A stretch of DNA of 33,548 nt, taken from contig CP070719.1 in assembly GCA_020350725.1 (NCBI GenBank), positions 2,628,779 to 2,662,326 of the forward strand, in the 5' to 3' direction. The translations under genes and the position numbers were made by a program. Every line of letters begins with the position of its first letter. Positions within the stretch are counted from its first letter, which is position 1. This document shows, one piece after another, positions 6,976 through 16,079 of this stretch. The stretch comes from a bacterium. GTDB taxonomy: Bacteria; BMS3Abin14. The notes beneath the pieces are model-generated. The model was not told the DNA's origin. It saw only the letters and a program-made list of their open reading frames with translations, and made no database searches.

Positions 6976-7983
6976 TTATCTGATCCAACGGCTCTTGAGG
7001 TACCAGTCGGTCGTCTCCCTTATGCCCGAGGCCGTGTCGATGATCGCCTGAAAGGATAGCTCCCTTCGGGCCTTTCCCGTATTGCACACCCAACCGGGTG
7101 CGGCCAGTTCCTTCACTTTTTCCCGGTTGAACACCGGCAACCTGCCTGCAACCCTGCCCAGAAGCTCCGAAGCGGCAGCGGCCGTCCAGAGCGCCGAAAC
7201 CGGGATGGTTACGTTTCTCACTTTGCGCCCCAGAGCGCCCGCCAGATGGACCGAGAGGTCGGCGATAACTACCGGCTCGTCATGGGCCAGGAAATAGGTT
7301 CCTCCCGTCGGGCTCCTTTCGGCGGCGAGGACTATTCCCCTCACCAGGTCCCTGACATGGATCAGACTGACCTCGGCCCCGCCGCCGACCACGGGAAAGA
7401 ATCCCCTGCTCGCTAACCGGAAGAAGGCCAGGGTCTCCCGATCTCTGGGCCCGTACACAGCCGGCGGGCGGAGGACGATGAGAGGCAGATCTCCCATCGC
7501 TCTCAGGGTTTTCTCTCCCTCCAGCTTGCTTCGGCCGTAATCGGTCAGAGGAGACGGCGGAGTATCCTCATCAACGGCCTTCCCCGGCTGGCTGGGCCCC
7601 ACTGCGGCCAGGCTGGATACATACGCGACCACCTGGGGGGGATCCGGGCACTTCAGGGCCGCCTCTCCGACGTTTCTGCAGCCGATGGCGTTGATCCTGA
7701 AGTACTCCTCACGGCTTCCCGCCGCCGTCGCTCCTGCCAGGTGAAACACGGCGTCCGCGCCGGAAATCCCCTCCCGGAGAACATCGGTGGAGTCCAGATC
7801 CCCGGAGTAAAGGGCAATGGGCTTACCCGTCAGCCATCCGAGACTCTCAGGGTTGCGCACCAGGCACCGCACCTCCCAGCCCTGCTCGATGAGGAGATCC
7901 ACCAGATGGCTGCCGATAAAACCCGTACCTCCGGTGACAAAGCAGGAGCGGATATGCCCGGGAAGCATATTGGAATCTAACAT
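6976..7983 (-). CDS. NAD(P)-dependent SDR epimerase/reductase, candidate ceramide-pathway reductase
   Basis: An extended short-chain dehydrogenase of 335 residues. The nucleotide-binding TGGTGFIGSHL lies at 17-27, the catalytic serine in YVSSLAAVG (121-129), and Y149 with K153 in the YGRSK motif. Substrate-side residues follow RPPAVYGPRD. Members of this family act on nucleotide sugars, steroids or, in Caulobacter, the keto group of the ceramide precursor (CerR). It is transcribed directly before the serine-palmitoyltransferase-like gene, which makes a keto-sphingoid reductase role attractive. The start may be 7983 or the ATG at 7968; neither has a good ribosome binding site. The precise substrate cannot be read from sequence. 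Confidence 0.8.
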   Translation of the reverse strand: MLDSNMLPGHIRSCFVTGGTGFIGSHLVDLLIEQGWEVRCLVRNPESLGWLTGKPIALYSGDLDSTDVLREGISGADAVFHLAGATAAGSREEYFRINAIGCRNVGEAALKCPDPPQVVAYVSSLAAVGPSQPGKAVDEDTPPSPLTDYGRSKLEGEKTLRAMGDLPLIVLRPPAVYGPRDRETLAFFRLASRGFFPVVGGGAEVSLIHVRDLVRGIVLAAERSPTGGTYFLAHDEPVVIADLSVHLAGALGRKVRNVTIPVSALWTAAAASELLGRVAGRLPVFNREKVKELAAPGWVCNTGKARRELSFQAIIDTASGIRETTDWYLKSRWIR

Positions 7984-8009
7984 ATCGTGAAATCAACGGT
8001 CAATGTAAG

Positions 8010-8080
8010 TGGAAAGTGACCGGTAGGCGGTCATCGGTAATCTCTCCTTTTGAAACACCGATAACTGATCACCGATCATT
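8010..8080. repeat. Inverted heptamer arrays between polA and the SDR gene
   Basis: The 100-bp gap holds two short period-7 arrays in opposite orientation: ACCGGTA-GGCGGTC-ATCGGTA near 8018-8039, and ACCGATA-ACTGATC-ACCGATC near 8057-8077. A transcript through them could fold on itself. No promoter is evident. Confidence 0.6.
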
Positions 8081-8084
8081 GAGC

Positions 8085-10769
8085 TCAATGCGCTTGGGCC
8101 CAGTTCCTGCCCCACCCGACCTCGACGACGAGAGGAACGCTTAAATCCACAACACTTTCCATGCCATCCCTGATCAGTGCAGCTGCCTCCTCAATTCCAT
8201 CCTCCGGTACCTCGAACAGGAGTTCATCGTGAACCTGGAGGATCATCCTGGCGTCCGGCAGGTTCTCGGCGAGGGACCGGTGAACGTCGATCATTGCCAC
8301 CTTGATGAGATCGGCCGCTGTCCCCTGGATCGGAGTGTTGACAGCCATCCTTTCCCCGAGCTGTCTCTGGTTGGGATTTGACGAACTGAGTTCCGGAAGG
8401 TATCTCCGGCGATTCAGGAGGGTGGTCACGAAGCCCCTTTCCCCAGCCTCCCGGAGCGTCCTGTCGATAAACTCCCTGACTCCCACGTAGGTGGAGAAAT
8501 AGCCGTCGATGATCTCGCCGGCATCTTTCGGGTGGATTCCAAGTTCCTTGGACAGTCCGAAGGCGCTCATCCCGTAAATGATCCCGAAATTGACGACCTT
8601 GGCACGCTGTCTGAGTTCCGGGTCGACCGGATCCCCGGAAGCTCCCAGAACCTGTTTCGCCGTCCGGGCGTGGATATCCTCTCCGGCGGTAAAGGCATCG
8701 AGGAGATTCCGGTCCCCTGACAGGTGGGCGAGAATGCGCAGTTCGATCTGGGAATAGTCCGCGGACAGGAGAACAGCTCCCTCACCGGGGACAAAGGCCT
8801 CTCTGATCCGCCTTCCTATCTCGGTCCTTACCGGGATGTTCTGTAGATTGGGAGCGGAGGATGACAGCCGTCCTGTCGCCGTGACGGTCTGGTTGAAGGA
8901 GGTGTGGATGCGGCCGGTCTCAGGATGAAGGAGGGCGGGCAGGGCGTCCAGGTAGGTTGATTTGAGTTTGGCCAGGCTCCGGTATTCCAGGACCATGGCG
9001 GGAAGGTGATGGCGGGAGGAGAGTTCCTGGAGGACATCTCCGTCGGTTGAAAAGCCGGTTTTGGTCTTTCTGACCGGCGGAAGCTTGAGTTCCTCGAAGA
9101 GAACCTGAGCCAGCTGGCGGGGTGAGTTGACATTGAAGCTCCTCCCCGCCTCTCTTTGGATCCTCGCCTCAAGTTCCGCCAGCTGATCCCGGAGGGTAGT
9201 GGAGAGATCCTCCAGCAATCCTCTGTCAAGGCGGATCCCGGTCATCTCCATGTCCATGAGGACACGGATGAGGGGCAGCTCCACATTCTCCATCAATGGG
9301 AGCATGCCCAGATCCTTTACCCTGGTGACCAGTGGACCAGCCACCCGAAGGGTGACATCCGCATCCTCGCAGGAATATCGGGAGGCCTCCTCGAGGGGCA
9401 CCTCCGAGAAAAGGATCCTCTTCCTCCCCCTCTTGGTGACATCGTCGTAGGTGATCATGGTGTGATTGAGGACATCAACGGCGATCTCGTTGAGGCTGTG
9501 GTTCCGGCGGGACGGGTTGGCGAGATAGGAGGCCACCATTGTGTCACAGCCGACGGAGGGGATCTCCCATCCTGCCCTGGCGAGCACCTCCAGATCGTAT
9601 TTGATATTCTGACCGATAACCTCCGAGGAAGGGTCCGACAGGACGGGGCCCAGGATGCCGCGGACCCTTTCCTCCGGGATCTGATCCGGCGCTCCCAGGT
9701 AACGATGGGCGACTGGAATATAGGCCGCATCTCCCGGTTTCCACGAGAAGGAGATCCCCACCAGGTTGGCCCTCATGGGTTCCCTGCTGTCCGTCTCGAC
9801 GTCCATGGCGAAGCGACCGGCTTTCCTGAGCTCGGCGGCGATCCGGACCAGAGTTTCCTCATCGGTGACGAGCAGGTATCCCTTCCGGCTCAGGACCGAC
9901 TGCGGCACCAGGTCCCTGATGAGCCTGGTGAACTCCAGTTCGGTGAAGAGGTTCCGCAGCGAATGGTCGTCGGGATCCCGCCTTTTCAGGTCCTCCAGGT
10001 CGTCATCCAGTTCCACGTCCCCGACGAGGGTCACCAGGGACAGGCTCATGCGGACCTGATCCTCCTCCCTTTCGAGATTTTCCGCCAGCTTCCCCCCCAC
10101 GTCCGATCTGTGGGCGAGGAGCTCCTCCAAACCGCCATAGGTCGAGATGAGTTTGCCTGCGGTCTTCGGGCCGACCCCTGTCACGCCCGGTACGTTGTCG
10201 CTGCTGTCACCGATCAGGGCCAGGACATCCGGAACCTTCTCCGGACCGACCCCGAACCGATCACTGACCGCCTCGACATCGATCCTCCGGTCCTTCATTG
10301 AATCGAGCATTTCAATCCTGGGCGAGATCAGCTGCATGAGATCCTTGTCGGATGAAACGATCACCGTGAGGTCCACATCGTCGGCGTAGCGGTTCACCAG
10401 GGTGGCGATCACGTCGTCGGCCTCGTAACCCTCCCTCCTGAGGACAGGGATCCGGAAAGCCTCGATGATCTGTTCGATCCGGGGGATCTGAACCTTCAGG
10501 TCGTCGGGCATGGACGGCCGATTGGCCTTGTATTGAGGGAATATCCCGTGTCTGAACGTGGGTCCCTTCGAGTCCATGACCACGGCGACATAATCCGGCC
10601 GGTTGTCTTTCAGGACCTTGAGGAGCATGTTGGCAAAACCGAAAACGGCGTTGGTGGGAAAGCCTTCGCGGGTGGCCAAGCCCCGGATGGCGTGGTAAGC
10701 GCGGTAGATATACGAACTACCGTCAACAAGATACAGAGTGGTCTTCGACTGGTCTGAGGGTTGGTTCAA
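8085..10769 (-). CDS. polA: DNA polymerase I PolA with 5'-3' and 3'-5' exonuclease domains
   Basis: Gap-filling and Okazaki-fragment-processing polymerase, 894 residues. The N-terminal FEN-like 5'-3' exonuclease (about 10-300) has YLVDGSSYIYRAYHA and ALIGDSSDNVPGVTGVGPKT. The 3'-5' exonuclease domain keeps the metal-binding DxE (MDVETDS near residue 321), so proofreading looks active. Polymerase motif A (SADYSQIELR, near 670), motif B (KVVNFGIIYGMSAFGL) and motif C (QVHDELLFE, near 845) are all present. The start codon is TTG at 10769, with a perfect AGGAGG seven bases upstream. It lies 66 bp downstream of ilvE, and a short repeat array sits in the gap. Confidence 0.97.
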   Translation of the reverse strand: MNQPSDQSKTTLYLVDGSSYIYRAYHAIRGLATREGFPTNAVFGFANMLLKVLKDNRPDYVAVVMDSKGPTFRHGIFPQYKANRPSMPDDLKVQIPRIEQIIEAFRIPVLRREGYEADDVIATLVNRYADDVDLTVIVSSDKDLMQLISPRIEMLDSMKDRRIDVEAVSDRFGVGPEKVPDVLALIGDSSDNVPGVTGVGPKTAGKLISTYGGLEELLAHRSDVGGKLAENLEREEDQVRMSLSLVTLVGDVELDDDLEDLKRRDPDDHSLRNLFTELEFTRLIRDLVPQSVLSRKGYLLVTDEETLVRIAAELRKAGRFAMDVETDSREPMRANLVGISFSWKPGDAAYIPVAHRYLGAPDQIPEERVRGILGPVLSDPSSEVIGQNIKYDLEVLARAGWEIPSVGCDTMVASYLANPSRRNHSLNEIAVDVLNHTMITYDDVTKRGRKRILFSEVPLEEASRYSCEDADVTLRVAGPLVTRVKDLGMLPLMENVELPLIRVLMDMEMTGIRLDRGLLEDLSTTLRDQLAELEARIQREAGRSFNVNSPRQLAQVLFEELKLPPVRKTKTGFSTDGDVLQELSSRHHLPAMVLEYRSLAKLKSTYLDALPALLHPETGRIHTSFNQTVTATGRLSSSAPNLQNIPVRTEIGRRIREAFVPGEGAVLLSADYSQIELRILAHLSGDRNLLDAFTAGEDIHARTAKQVLGASGDPVDPELRQRAKVVNFGIIYGMSAFGLSKELGIHPKDAGEIIDGYFSTYVGVREFIDRTLREAGERGFVTTLLNRRRYLPELSSSNPNQRQLGERMAVNTPIQGTAADLIKVAMIDVHRSLAENLPDARMILQVHDELLFEVPEDGIEEAAALIRDGMESVVDLSVPLVVEVGWGRNWAQAH

Positions 10770-10805
10770 AGGGGAACCTCCTGAGATCCGGGCCTGGAGT
10801 GTGGT

Positions 10806-10826
10806 CTCCAGAATCCAGACTCTGGA
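10806..10826. repeat. Heptanucleotide repeat between ilvE and polA
   Basis: Three period-7 units CTCCAGA, ATCCAGA, CTCTGGA. The first and third are partly complementary, so the array can also fold. It occupies most of the 66-bp gap just before the polA ribosome binding site. Confidence 0.6.
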
Positions 10827-10835
10827 GAACCGCCC

Positions 10836-11753
10836 CTATACAACCGTGATCCAGTCCCTGTGGCGGGGTTCCTCACCGTGGACGACCCTGAAATATGACT
10901 CCTGGATGGCCTTCGTCACCGGACCCGGCTTTCCCTCACCGATGGGCCGGTCATCCACCTCACGGATGGGGGTGATCTCCGCTGCCGTGCCCGTAAAGAA
11001 GGCCTCATCGGCGATGTACAGCTCATCCCGGGTGAATCGGTCCTCGGTGATCTCAAGGCCGAGTTCACCTGCCAAGGTGAACACGGTATCCCTGGTGATC
11101 CCACTGAGGATGGAGGTCAGTGAGGTGGTCTTGATTCGACCGTCCTTGACAATAAAGAGGTTCTCACCGCTTCCCTCGCTGACGAAGCCCTCCGTGTCGA
11201 GCATGATGGTCTCGTCGTATCCGGCCTGTATCGCTTCCCTCTTCGCCAGGATGGAGTTGACGTAGGCCCCGTTGATCTTCGCCTTGGTCATCACGGCATT
11301 GACGTGATTCCTGGCAAAGGACGCTATTTTGGTGCGGATTCCCTTCCTGAGCCCCTCCTCACCCAGGTAGGCGCCCCAGGCCCAGGTGGCGATAAAAACA
11401 CCCACCGGATGATCGTCGGTGACGAGCAGCCCCATGGGACCGTCCTTGAGGTAAACGACCGGCCTGATGTAGCCGTCCTCGAGCCTGTTCGTGCGGACCA
11501 CTTCGAGGTGGGCGTCCCAGATGGCTTTTCTGTCGTAGGGGATGCTGATCCTGCAGATGTGGCAGGAGTCGTAAAGACGGTCAATGTGCTCCCTCAGCCG
11601 AAAGATCCCGGGGCCCTCGGGAGTCTTGTAAAATCGGATCCCCTCGAAGACCCCCAGGCCGTAATGGAGCGTGTGGGTCAGGACGTGGACATTGGCGTCG
11701 GCCCAGTCGACCATCCGGCCGTTCATCCAGATCTTAGCTACCGGTGTAACCAT
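10836..11753 (-). CDS. ilvE: Branched-chain amino acid aminotransferase IlvE
   Basis: PLP fold-type IV aminotransferase of 305 residues that interconverts leucine, isoleucine or valine with their 2-oxo acids, using glutamate. The motif HYGLGVFEGIRFY lies near 30-42. The PLP lysine is K159 in the TKAKINGAYVNSILAKREA stretch, aligned with K159 of the E. coli enzyme. The phosphate-binding EGSGENLF follows near 190-200. The ATG at 11753 has AGAGGG about seven bases upstream. It lies 64 bp after glnE and before polA on the same strand. Length and motifs are typical, so this is a confident call. A D-amino acid aminotransferase is unlikely given the FEGIRFY form. Confidence 0.95.
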   Translation of the reverse strand: MVTPVAKIWMNGRMVDWADANVHVLTHTLHYGLGVFEGIRFYKTPEGPGIFRLREHIDRLYDSCHICRISIPYDRKAIWDAHLEVVRTNRLEDGYIRPVVYLKDGPMGLLVTDDHPVGVFIATWAWGAYLGEEGLRKGIRTKIASFARNHVNAVMTKAKINGAYVNSILAKREAIQAGYDETIMLDTEGFVSEGSGENLFIVKDGRIKTTSLTSILSGITRDTVFTLAGELGLEITEDRFTRDELYIADEAFFTGTAAEITPIREVDDRPIGEGKPGPVTKAIQESYFRVVHGEEPRHRDWITVV

Positions 11754-11817
11754 GATCGATCCCTCTTCACAATATTATTATGGGTCAATGGGAGCGGGTT
11801 GCGGGGTCCCGGACCTG

Positions 11818-14800
11818 TTACGGTTCACGTACTGACCCTGACAATGCCTTCTTGGTGGCATGCATCAGGAAATCGTAGAGTCCCCTCACCTGTTCCCTGA
11901 CAGTCCTGATCTCCTCGAGAAAGTCTCCGGGAGTTCGACCATCCTTCACATATCCCATCCTGCGACCCAGGGACTGGATCTTCTCTTCGTCAGCCGGGAT
12001 CCTGGGATCCGAACGATCCTGATAGATCTGGGACCTGTTCTCGATTTCCCTGTAGAAAATATACGCGCGGCGGAGAGTATTATACTGGTTTTCATCGACA
12101 AGTCCAGCGTGCCTGAGGGCCGAGAGTGCCTTGAGGGTGGACTGGGTGCGAAGGGAGGGATCCTGCTCCCCGAAGGAGAGCTGAAGGACCTGGACAGCGA
12201 ACTCGATATCGACCAGCCCTCCGCGTCCTGTTTTGATGTCGAAAAACTCACCCTCCCTCTCTTCGGCGATCTCCTTCTCCATCCGAACCCTGACGCGGAG
12301 GATCTCCCTCAGTTCTTCGGCGGAAAGCCGCCTAGCGTAGACCAGATCCGACAGGTAACGGTCCACTTCCCCTGCAAAATCCTCCGTTCCGGCCACCATG
12401 CGGGCTTTGGTCAGCGCCTGTCGCTCCCACACCATCGCGTCCTCTCTGTGGTACCGGTTAAACGCCTCGATGGTGCTCACGAGAGGACCGGCATGCCCGG
12501 ATGGCCTTAATCTCATGTCAATGCGGTAGAGACTCCCCTCTCCTGTAGCACTGGTCAGGATAGTGATGATCCTCTGGGCAACCCTGGTGAAATGGTCCCT
12601 GCTCCCTTCCCCACCGGAAAAGAGAAAGATCAGATCGAGGTCGGAGCTGTAGTTCATCTCCCTGCCCCCGGCCTTTCCCATGGCCACCACGCCGAAGGCC
12701 CCCGGCGCCCCCCCGGTCTTTTCCGATACGTCCCTGTCGGCCATGCGGAAAGAGGCCTGAAGCAGGGCCTCGGCAAGATCCGTCAATTCGTCGTTCACCC
12801 CCTGGACATCCTTGAAACCCAGAAGGTCCCCGAGTCCTACCCGCAGGATCTCACTGTGGCGGTACCTCCTGAGCATGATGAGCTCGTCCTCGAACGAGGG
12901 GCTGGATGCCAGGATGCCCGCGACCTCCTCGACCATCCCGTCCGAGGGCTTCCTCATGGACACGTCCGTATCGGAGACCATCAGGTCCAGGAGGTCGGGC
13001 TGATGGATGAGATGACGGGAAAGAAAGGGGCTTGAACCGAAGAGGACGGCCAGGAGCCTTATGGAATCGGGATTATCGGCAAGCATCGTATAGTAAGATG
13101 CCCTGGCCCCGACCCGGTTGATAAACCGGTTGAGGTTGATGAGGACGGCGTCGGGATCGGGCACCTCCTTGAGCTCGGCGAGCAGCCTGGGAGCGATCTG
13201 ACGGATGAGGTGCCGACAGGTATCGGTGAAGTGTCCGAGATCGGGACCGTCCCTGAGGAGGACGAGGTTCCTGTACCCGTCTTCGGGGTCGGAGAATCCG
13301 GCGTCCTCGAGTTCGGCGATGGCCTCCTCCCGCGACAGGGATTCCCTGAGGAGATTCGGCTCTCTGTCTGACGGCGCAGAGGGGGCCGCCCGCTGAAAGA
13401 AGAACAGCCTGTCGTAGCAGGCTCTGACTCCGTCCGTGACCTCCTCGAGCTTTCTCTCCAGGCCCTGGATGTCCCCGCCGCCGTCTTCCCTGAACCCCAG
13501 GACGTAGGCGAGCCTGGTCAGGTCCTCCCGGCCCGTGGGCAGGGTGTGGGTCTGCCGCTCCTCCACGAGCTGGACCCGGTGTTCTATTGTCCTGAGAAAG
13601 ACGTAGGCGTCATGGAGGAACTCGGCGTCCCTCTCTGAGAGGAAACCGTTCCTCATCAGTCTGTCCAGGGCGCGCAGGGTGTTTCTCTCCCTGATAGCCG
13701 GCGTCCTCCCTCCGTGGATCAGCTGAAGGCTCTGGACCAGGAACTCGATCTCCCGTATCCCTCCCCTCCCCAGCTTGATATCCCTCACACGACGATGCCC
13801 CTCATCGACCTTGCGGTCTATCTTCTCCTTGAGAATGCCGATCTCTTCCAGTGCCGCGTAGTCGAGGTGCCGGCGGTAGGTAAAAGGCAGCATGAGTTCG
13901 AGAAATTCCTCTCCGAGGCGCCTGTCCCCACCCAGGGGTTTTGCCTTCAAAAGGGCCAGGCGATCCGTTGTCCTTCCCCATGACTGATAGTACACCTCAA
14001 GGCTTGGCAGCGAATAGGCGATCTCTCCCTGTTCCCCCTCCGGCCTGAGGCGAAGATCGACCCGGAAAACGATGCCCTCTTCCGTCCGATCGTTGAGGAG
14101 TTTGGTGACGATCTCTCCCAGCCTGACGAAGAACCGGTGATTCTCTATTGCATCCCTGTATCCACCGGATGGGGACGGCCGTCCGGTGGTCATGCCCTCA
14201 TGGGTGGAGTACAGGTAGAAGAGATCGACATCGGAACTGTAGTTCAGCTCCTCGCCGCCCAGTTTGCCCAACCCTAGGACGCAGAATTTACCGGGCCTCG
14301 TAATGCCGCGATCGGTGACCTGGAGGGGCACCCCGTGCCTGCTCCGGAGGTTCTGGTACGCGATTTCCACTGCGGCGTCGATGGAGGCCTCGGCGAGGTT
14401 CGAGATATCATGTACGGTCTCTTCCAGGGAGGATTTACCGAGGAGATCCCTCACTCCGATTCGGAGCATCTCCCGGTACTTGTTGATCCTGAGAATGCGT
14501 GATGCCTCCTCAAGACCAACCGCCTGCGGCAGACGCTCGGTCAGATCGGACCTCATGGACGAGGAGTAACGGCCGCCCGTCAAGCCGACGTCCCTCATGA
14601 GCCACACATAATCCTCCGGCGATCTAACGATGAGGGAGGAAAGGAAGTTGCTGTAGCCGAGAATGGCCAGCAGGGATCTCAACGCCTCGTGGTCCTCCAG
14701 GAGAGAGTAGAAGTTGGGGTCATCCACCATGGTGAGGATTCTGGCGAGGCGGTTAAGTGCAGACTGGGGATCGGACGTCTTGAGGGCCCCTTTTATCGAC

Positions 14801-14943
14801 TCCTGGGGAAGATTCTGGGGAAGGCCCCTTTCCCCGACGGCCGATATTATGGACACGACAAGCTGCCGCAGGGAGTCGGCATCGGGGAAGCGGCCGCTTT
14901 TCCTGATGAGCTGGATGAGAGAATCTATATCCGATACCGGCAT
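11818..14943 (-). CDS. glnE: Glutamine synthetase adenylyltransferase / adenylyl-removing enzyme GlnE
   Basis: A 1041-residue bifunctional regulator that adenylylates and deadenylylates glutamine synthetase according to nitrogen status signalled by PII. It has two nucleotidyltransferase domains: GLGKLGGEELNYSSDVDLFYLY near residue 220 and AMGKAGGREMNYSSDLDLIFLF near 755, each followed by a four-helix regulatory segment (RDIKLGRGGIREIEFLVQ and FDIKTGRGGLVDIEFAVQ). Both domains keep the GS and DxD features, so both activities should be present. The ATG at 14943 lies six bases after the mtnA stop, so translational coupling is likely. No PII gene or glnA is in the window. Confidence 0.97.
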   Translation of the reverse strand: MPVSDIDSLIQLIRKSGRFPDADSLRQLVVSIISAVGERGLPQNLPQESIKGALKTSDPQSALNRLARILTMVDDPNFYSLLEDHEALRSLLAILGYSNFLSSLIVRSPEDYVWLMRDVGLTGGRYSSSMRSDLTERLPQAVGLEEASRILRINKYREMLRIGVRDLLGKSSLEETVHDISNLAEASIDAAVEIAYQNLRSRHGVPLQVTDRGITRPGKFCVLGLGKLGGEELNYSSDVDLFYLYSTHEGMTTGRPSPSGGYRDAIENHRFFVRLGEIVTKLLNDRTEEGIVFRVDLRLRPEGEQGEIAYSLPSLEVYYQSWGRTTDRLALLKAKPLGGDRRLGEEFLELMLPFTYRRHLDYAALEEIGILKEKIDRKVDEGHRRVRDIKLGRGGIREIEFLVQSLQLIHGGRTPAIRERNTLRALDRLMRNGFLSERDAEFLHDAYVFLRTIEHRVQLVEERQTHTLPTGREDLTRLAYVLGFREDGGGDIQGLERKLEEVTDGVRACYDRLFFFQRAAPSAPSDREPNLLRESLSREEAIAELEDAGFSDPEDGYRNLVLLRDGPDLGHFTDTCRHLIRQIAPRLLAELKEVPDPDAVLINLNRFINRVGARASYYTMLADNPDSIRLLAVLFGSSPFLSRHLIHQPDLLDLMVSDTDVSMRKPSDGMVEEVAGILASSPSFEDELIMLRRYRHSEILRVGLGDLLGFKDVQGVNDELTDLAEALLQASFRMADRDVSEKTGGAPGAFGVVAMGKAGGREMNYSSDLDLIFLFSGGEGSRDHFTRVAQRIITILTSATGEGSLYRIDMRLRPSGHAGPLVSTIEAFNRYHREDAMVWERQALTKARMVAGTEDFAGEVDRYLSDLVYARRLSAEELREILRVRVRMEKEIAEEREGEFFDIKTGRGGLVDIEFAVQVLQLSFGEQDPSLRTQSTLKALSALRHAGLVDENQYNTLRRAYIFYREIENRSQIYQDRSDPRIPADEEKIQSLGRRMGYVKDGRTPGDFLEEIRTVREQVRGLYDFLMHATKKALSGSVREP

Positions 14944-14949
14944 TTTGAA

Positions 14950-16002
14950 TTATCCCGTCCGGAGGATCTCTGAGAGAGCCGGACCAAAAGGAGGACGGAC
15001 GATCCCCCTCTCCGTTACGATGGCGGTGACCAGTTCAGCCGGTGTGACATCGAAAGCGGGATTGTACACCCTCACCTGTTCAGGCGCCCACACCTCGCTC
15101 CTGAATCCAATGACCTCATCCCGCTCCCTCTCCTCTATGGGGATCGATCCGCCCGAGACAAGTGACAGGTCCACGGTCGATATGGGCGCGGCCACGACGA
15201 AGGGTATTCCGTGATGGTGCGCCAGGACGGCGATGCTGTAGGTGCCTATCTTGTTCGCCACGTCCCCGTTGGCCGCGATCCTGTCCGCCCCGACGACCAC
15301 GAGGTCCACGTCACCGGCAGCCATGAGGGCACCCGCCATGCTGTCTGTGATCAAGGTCGCCGGAATGCCCTCACGCACCATTTCCCAGGCGGTTAAGCGG
15401 GCTCCCTGGAGCACGGGCCGCGTCTCGTCGACCCAGACCATTGAGACCTTGCCGCGGGAAAAGGCGGAACGGACAACACCTAGAGCCGTGCCGTAGCCGG
15501 CGGTCGCAAGCGCCCCGGCGTTGCAGTGGGTCAGGATCTTGGCGCTTTCCGGAACGAGACCAGCCCCCAGGTCACCCATCTCCCGGCAGGCCGCAAGATC
15601 ATCACGGTATATCGCCAAAGCCTCTCTCTCCAGTTCTGACCTGATGGCGCCGCATGACTGCCCGGCGCTCCCGGCAAGGGTCCTTCCCATCCTGTCCAGA
15701 GCCCAGAAGAGGTTCACCGCCGTTGGCCTGGTCCCTGCGAGGTCGTCCATCGCCTCGGCCACCACCGCCCCCAGCCCGGCGGCCTCCGATCCGGTGTATC
15801 GATAGGCAGCAAGAACCACCCCGAACGCGGCCGTGCAGCCGATGGCCGGAGCGCCACGGACGACGAGAGAGCGTATAGCCTCAGCCACCTCACCTGATTC
15901 GCTGTACCCGCGATAGACCTCCTCGGCCGGCAAAAGGCTCTGGTCGAGGAGGATCAACTGCTTGGCGTCGGGATCCCACCGGATGGGCTGGATAGCTTTC
16001 AA
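14950..16002 (-). CDS. mtnA: S-methyl-5-thioribose-1-phosphate isomerase MtnA
   Basis: Converts methylthioribose-1-phosphate to methylthioribulose-1-phosphate in methionine salvage. The 350-residue protein shows VRGAPAIG near residue 50, the catalytic cysteine in THCNAGALATAGYGTALG near 158-175, and the aspartate in VVGADRIAANGDVANKIGTY near 237-256. These separate MtnA from eIF2B-like relatives. The start is TTG at 16002, with GAGGAT upstream; the nearby ATG is out of frame. It lies between gatB (77 bp upstream) and glnE (6 bp downstream). No other methionine-salvage gene is visible here, as is common where MtnA is linked to gat genes. Confidence 0.95.
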   Translation of the reverse strand: MKAIQPIRWDPDAKQLILLDQSLLPAEEVYRGYSESGEVAEAIRSLVVRGAPAIGCTAAFGVVLAAYRYTGSEAAGLGAVVAEAMDDLAGTRPTAVNLFWALDRMGRTLAGSAGQSCGAIRSELEREALAIYRDDLAACREMGDLGAGLVPESAKILTHCNAGALATAGYGTALGVVRSAFSRGKVSMVWVDETRPVLQGARLTAWEMVREGIPATLITDSMAGALMAAGDVDLVVVGADRIAANGDVANKIGTYSIAVLAHHHGIPFVVAAPISTVDLSLVSGGSIPIEERERDEVIGFRSEVWAPEQVRVYNPAFDVTPAELVTAIVTERGIVRPPFGPALSEILRTG

Positions 16003-16079
16003 ATCATATCCTCACAGGGAAATAGGGGCCATACAGGAAATGTCAGCCCCCCGTCTCCTTTTCCCCTCCCCTTTCCCCC

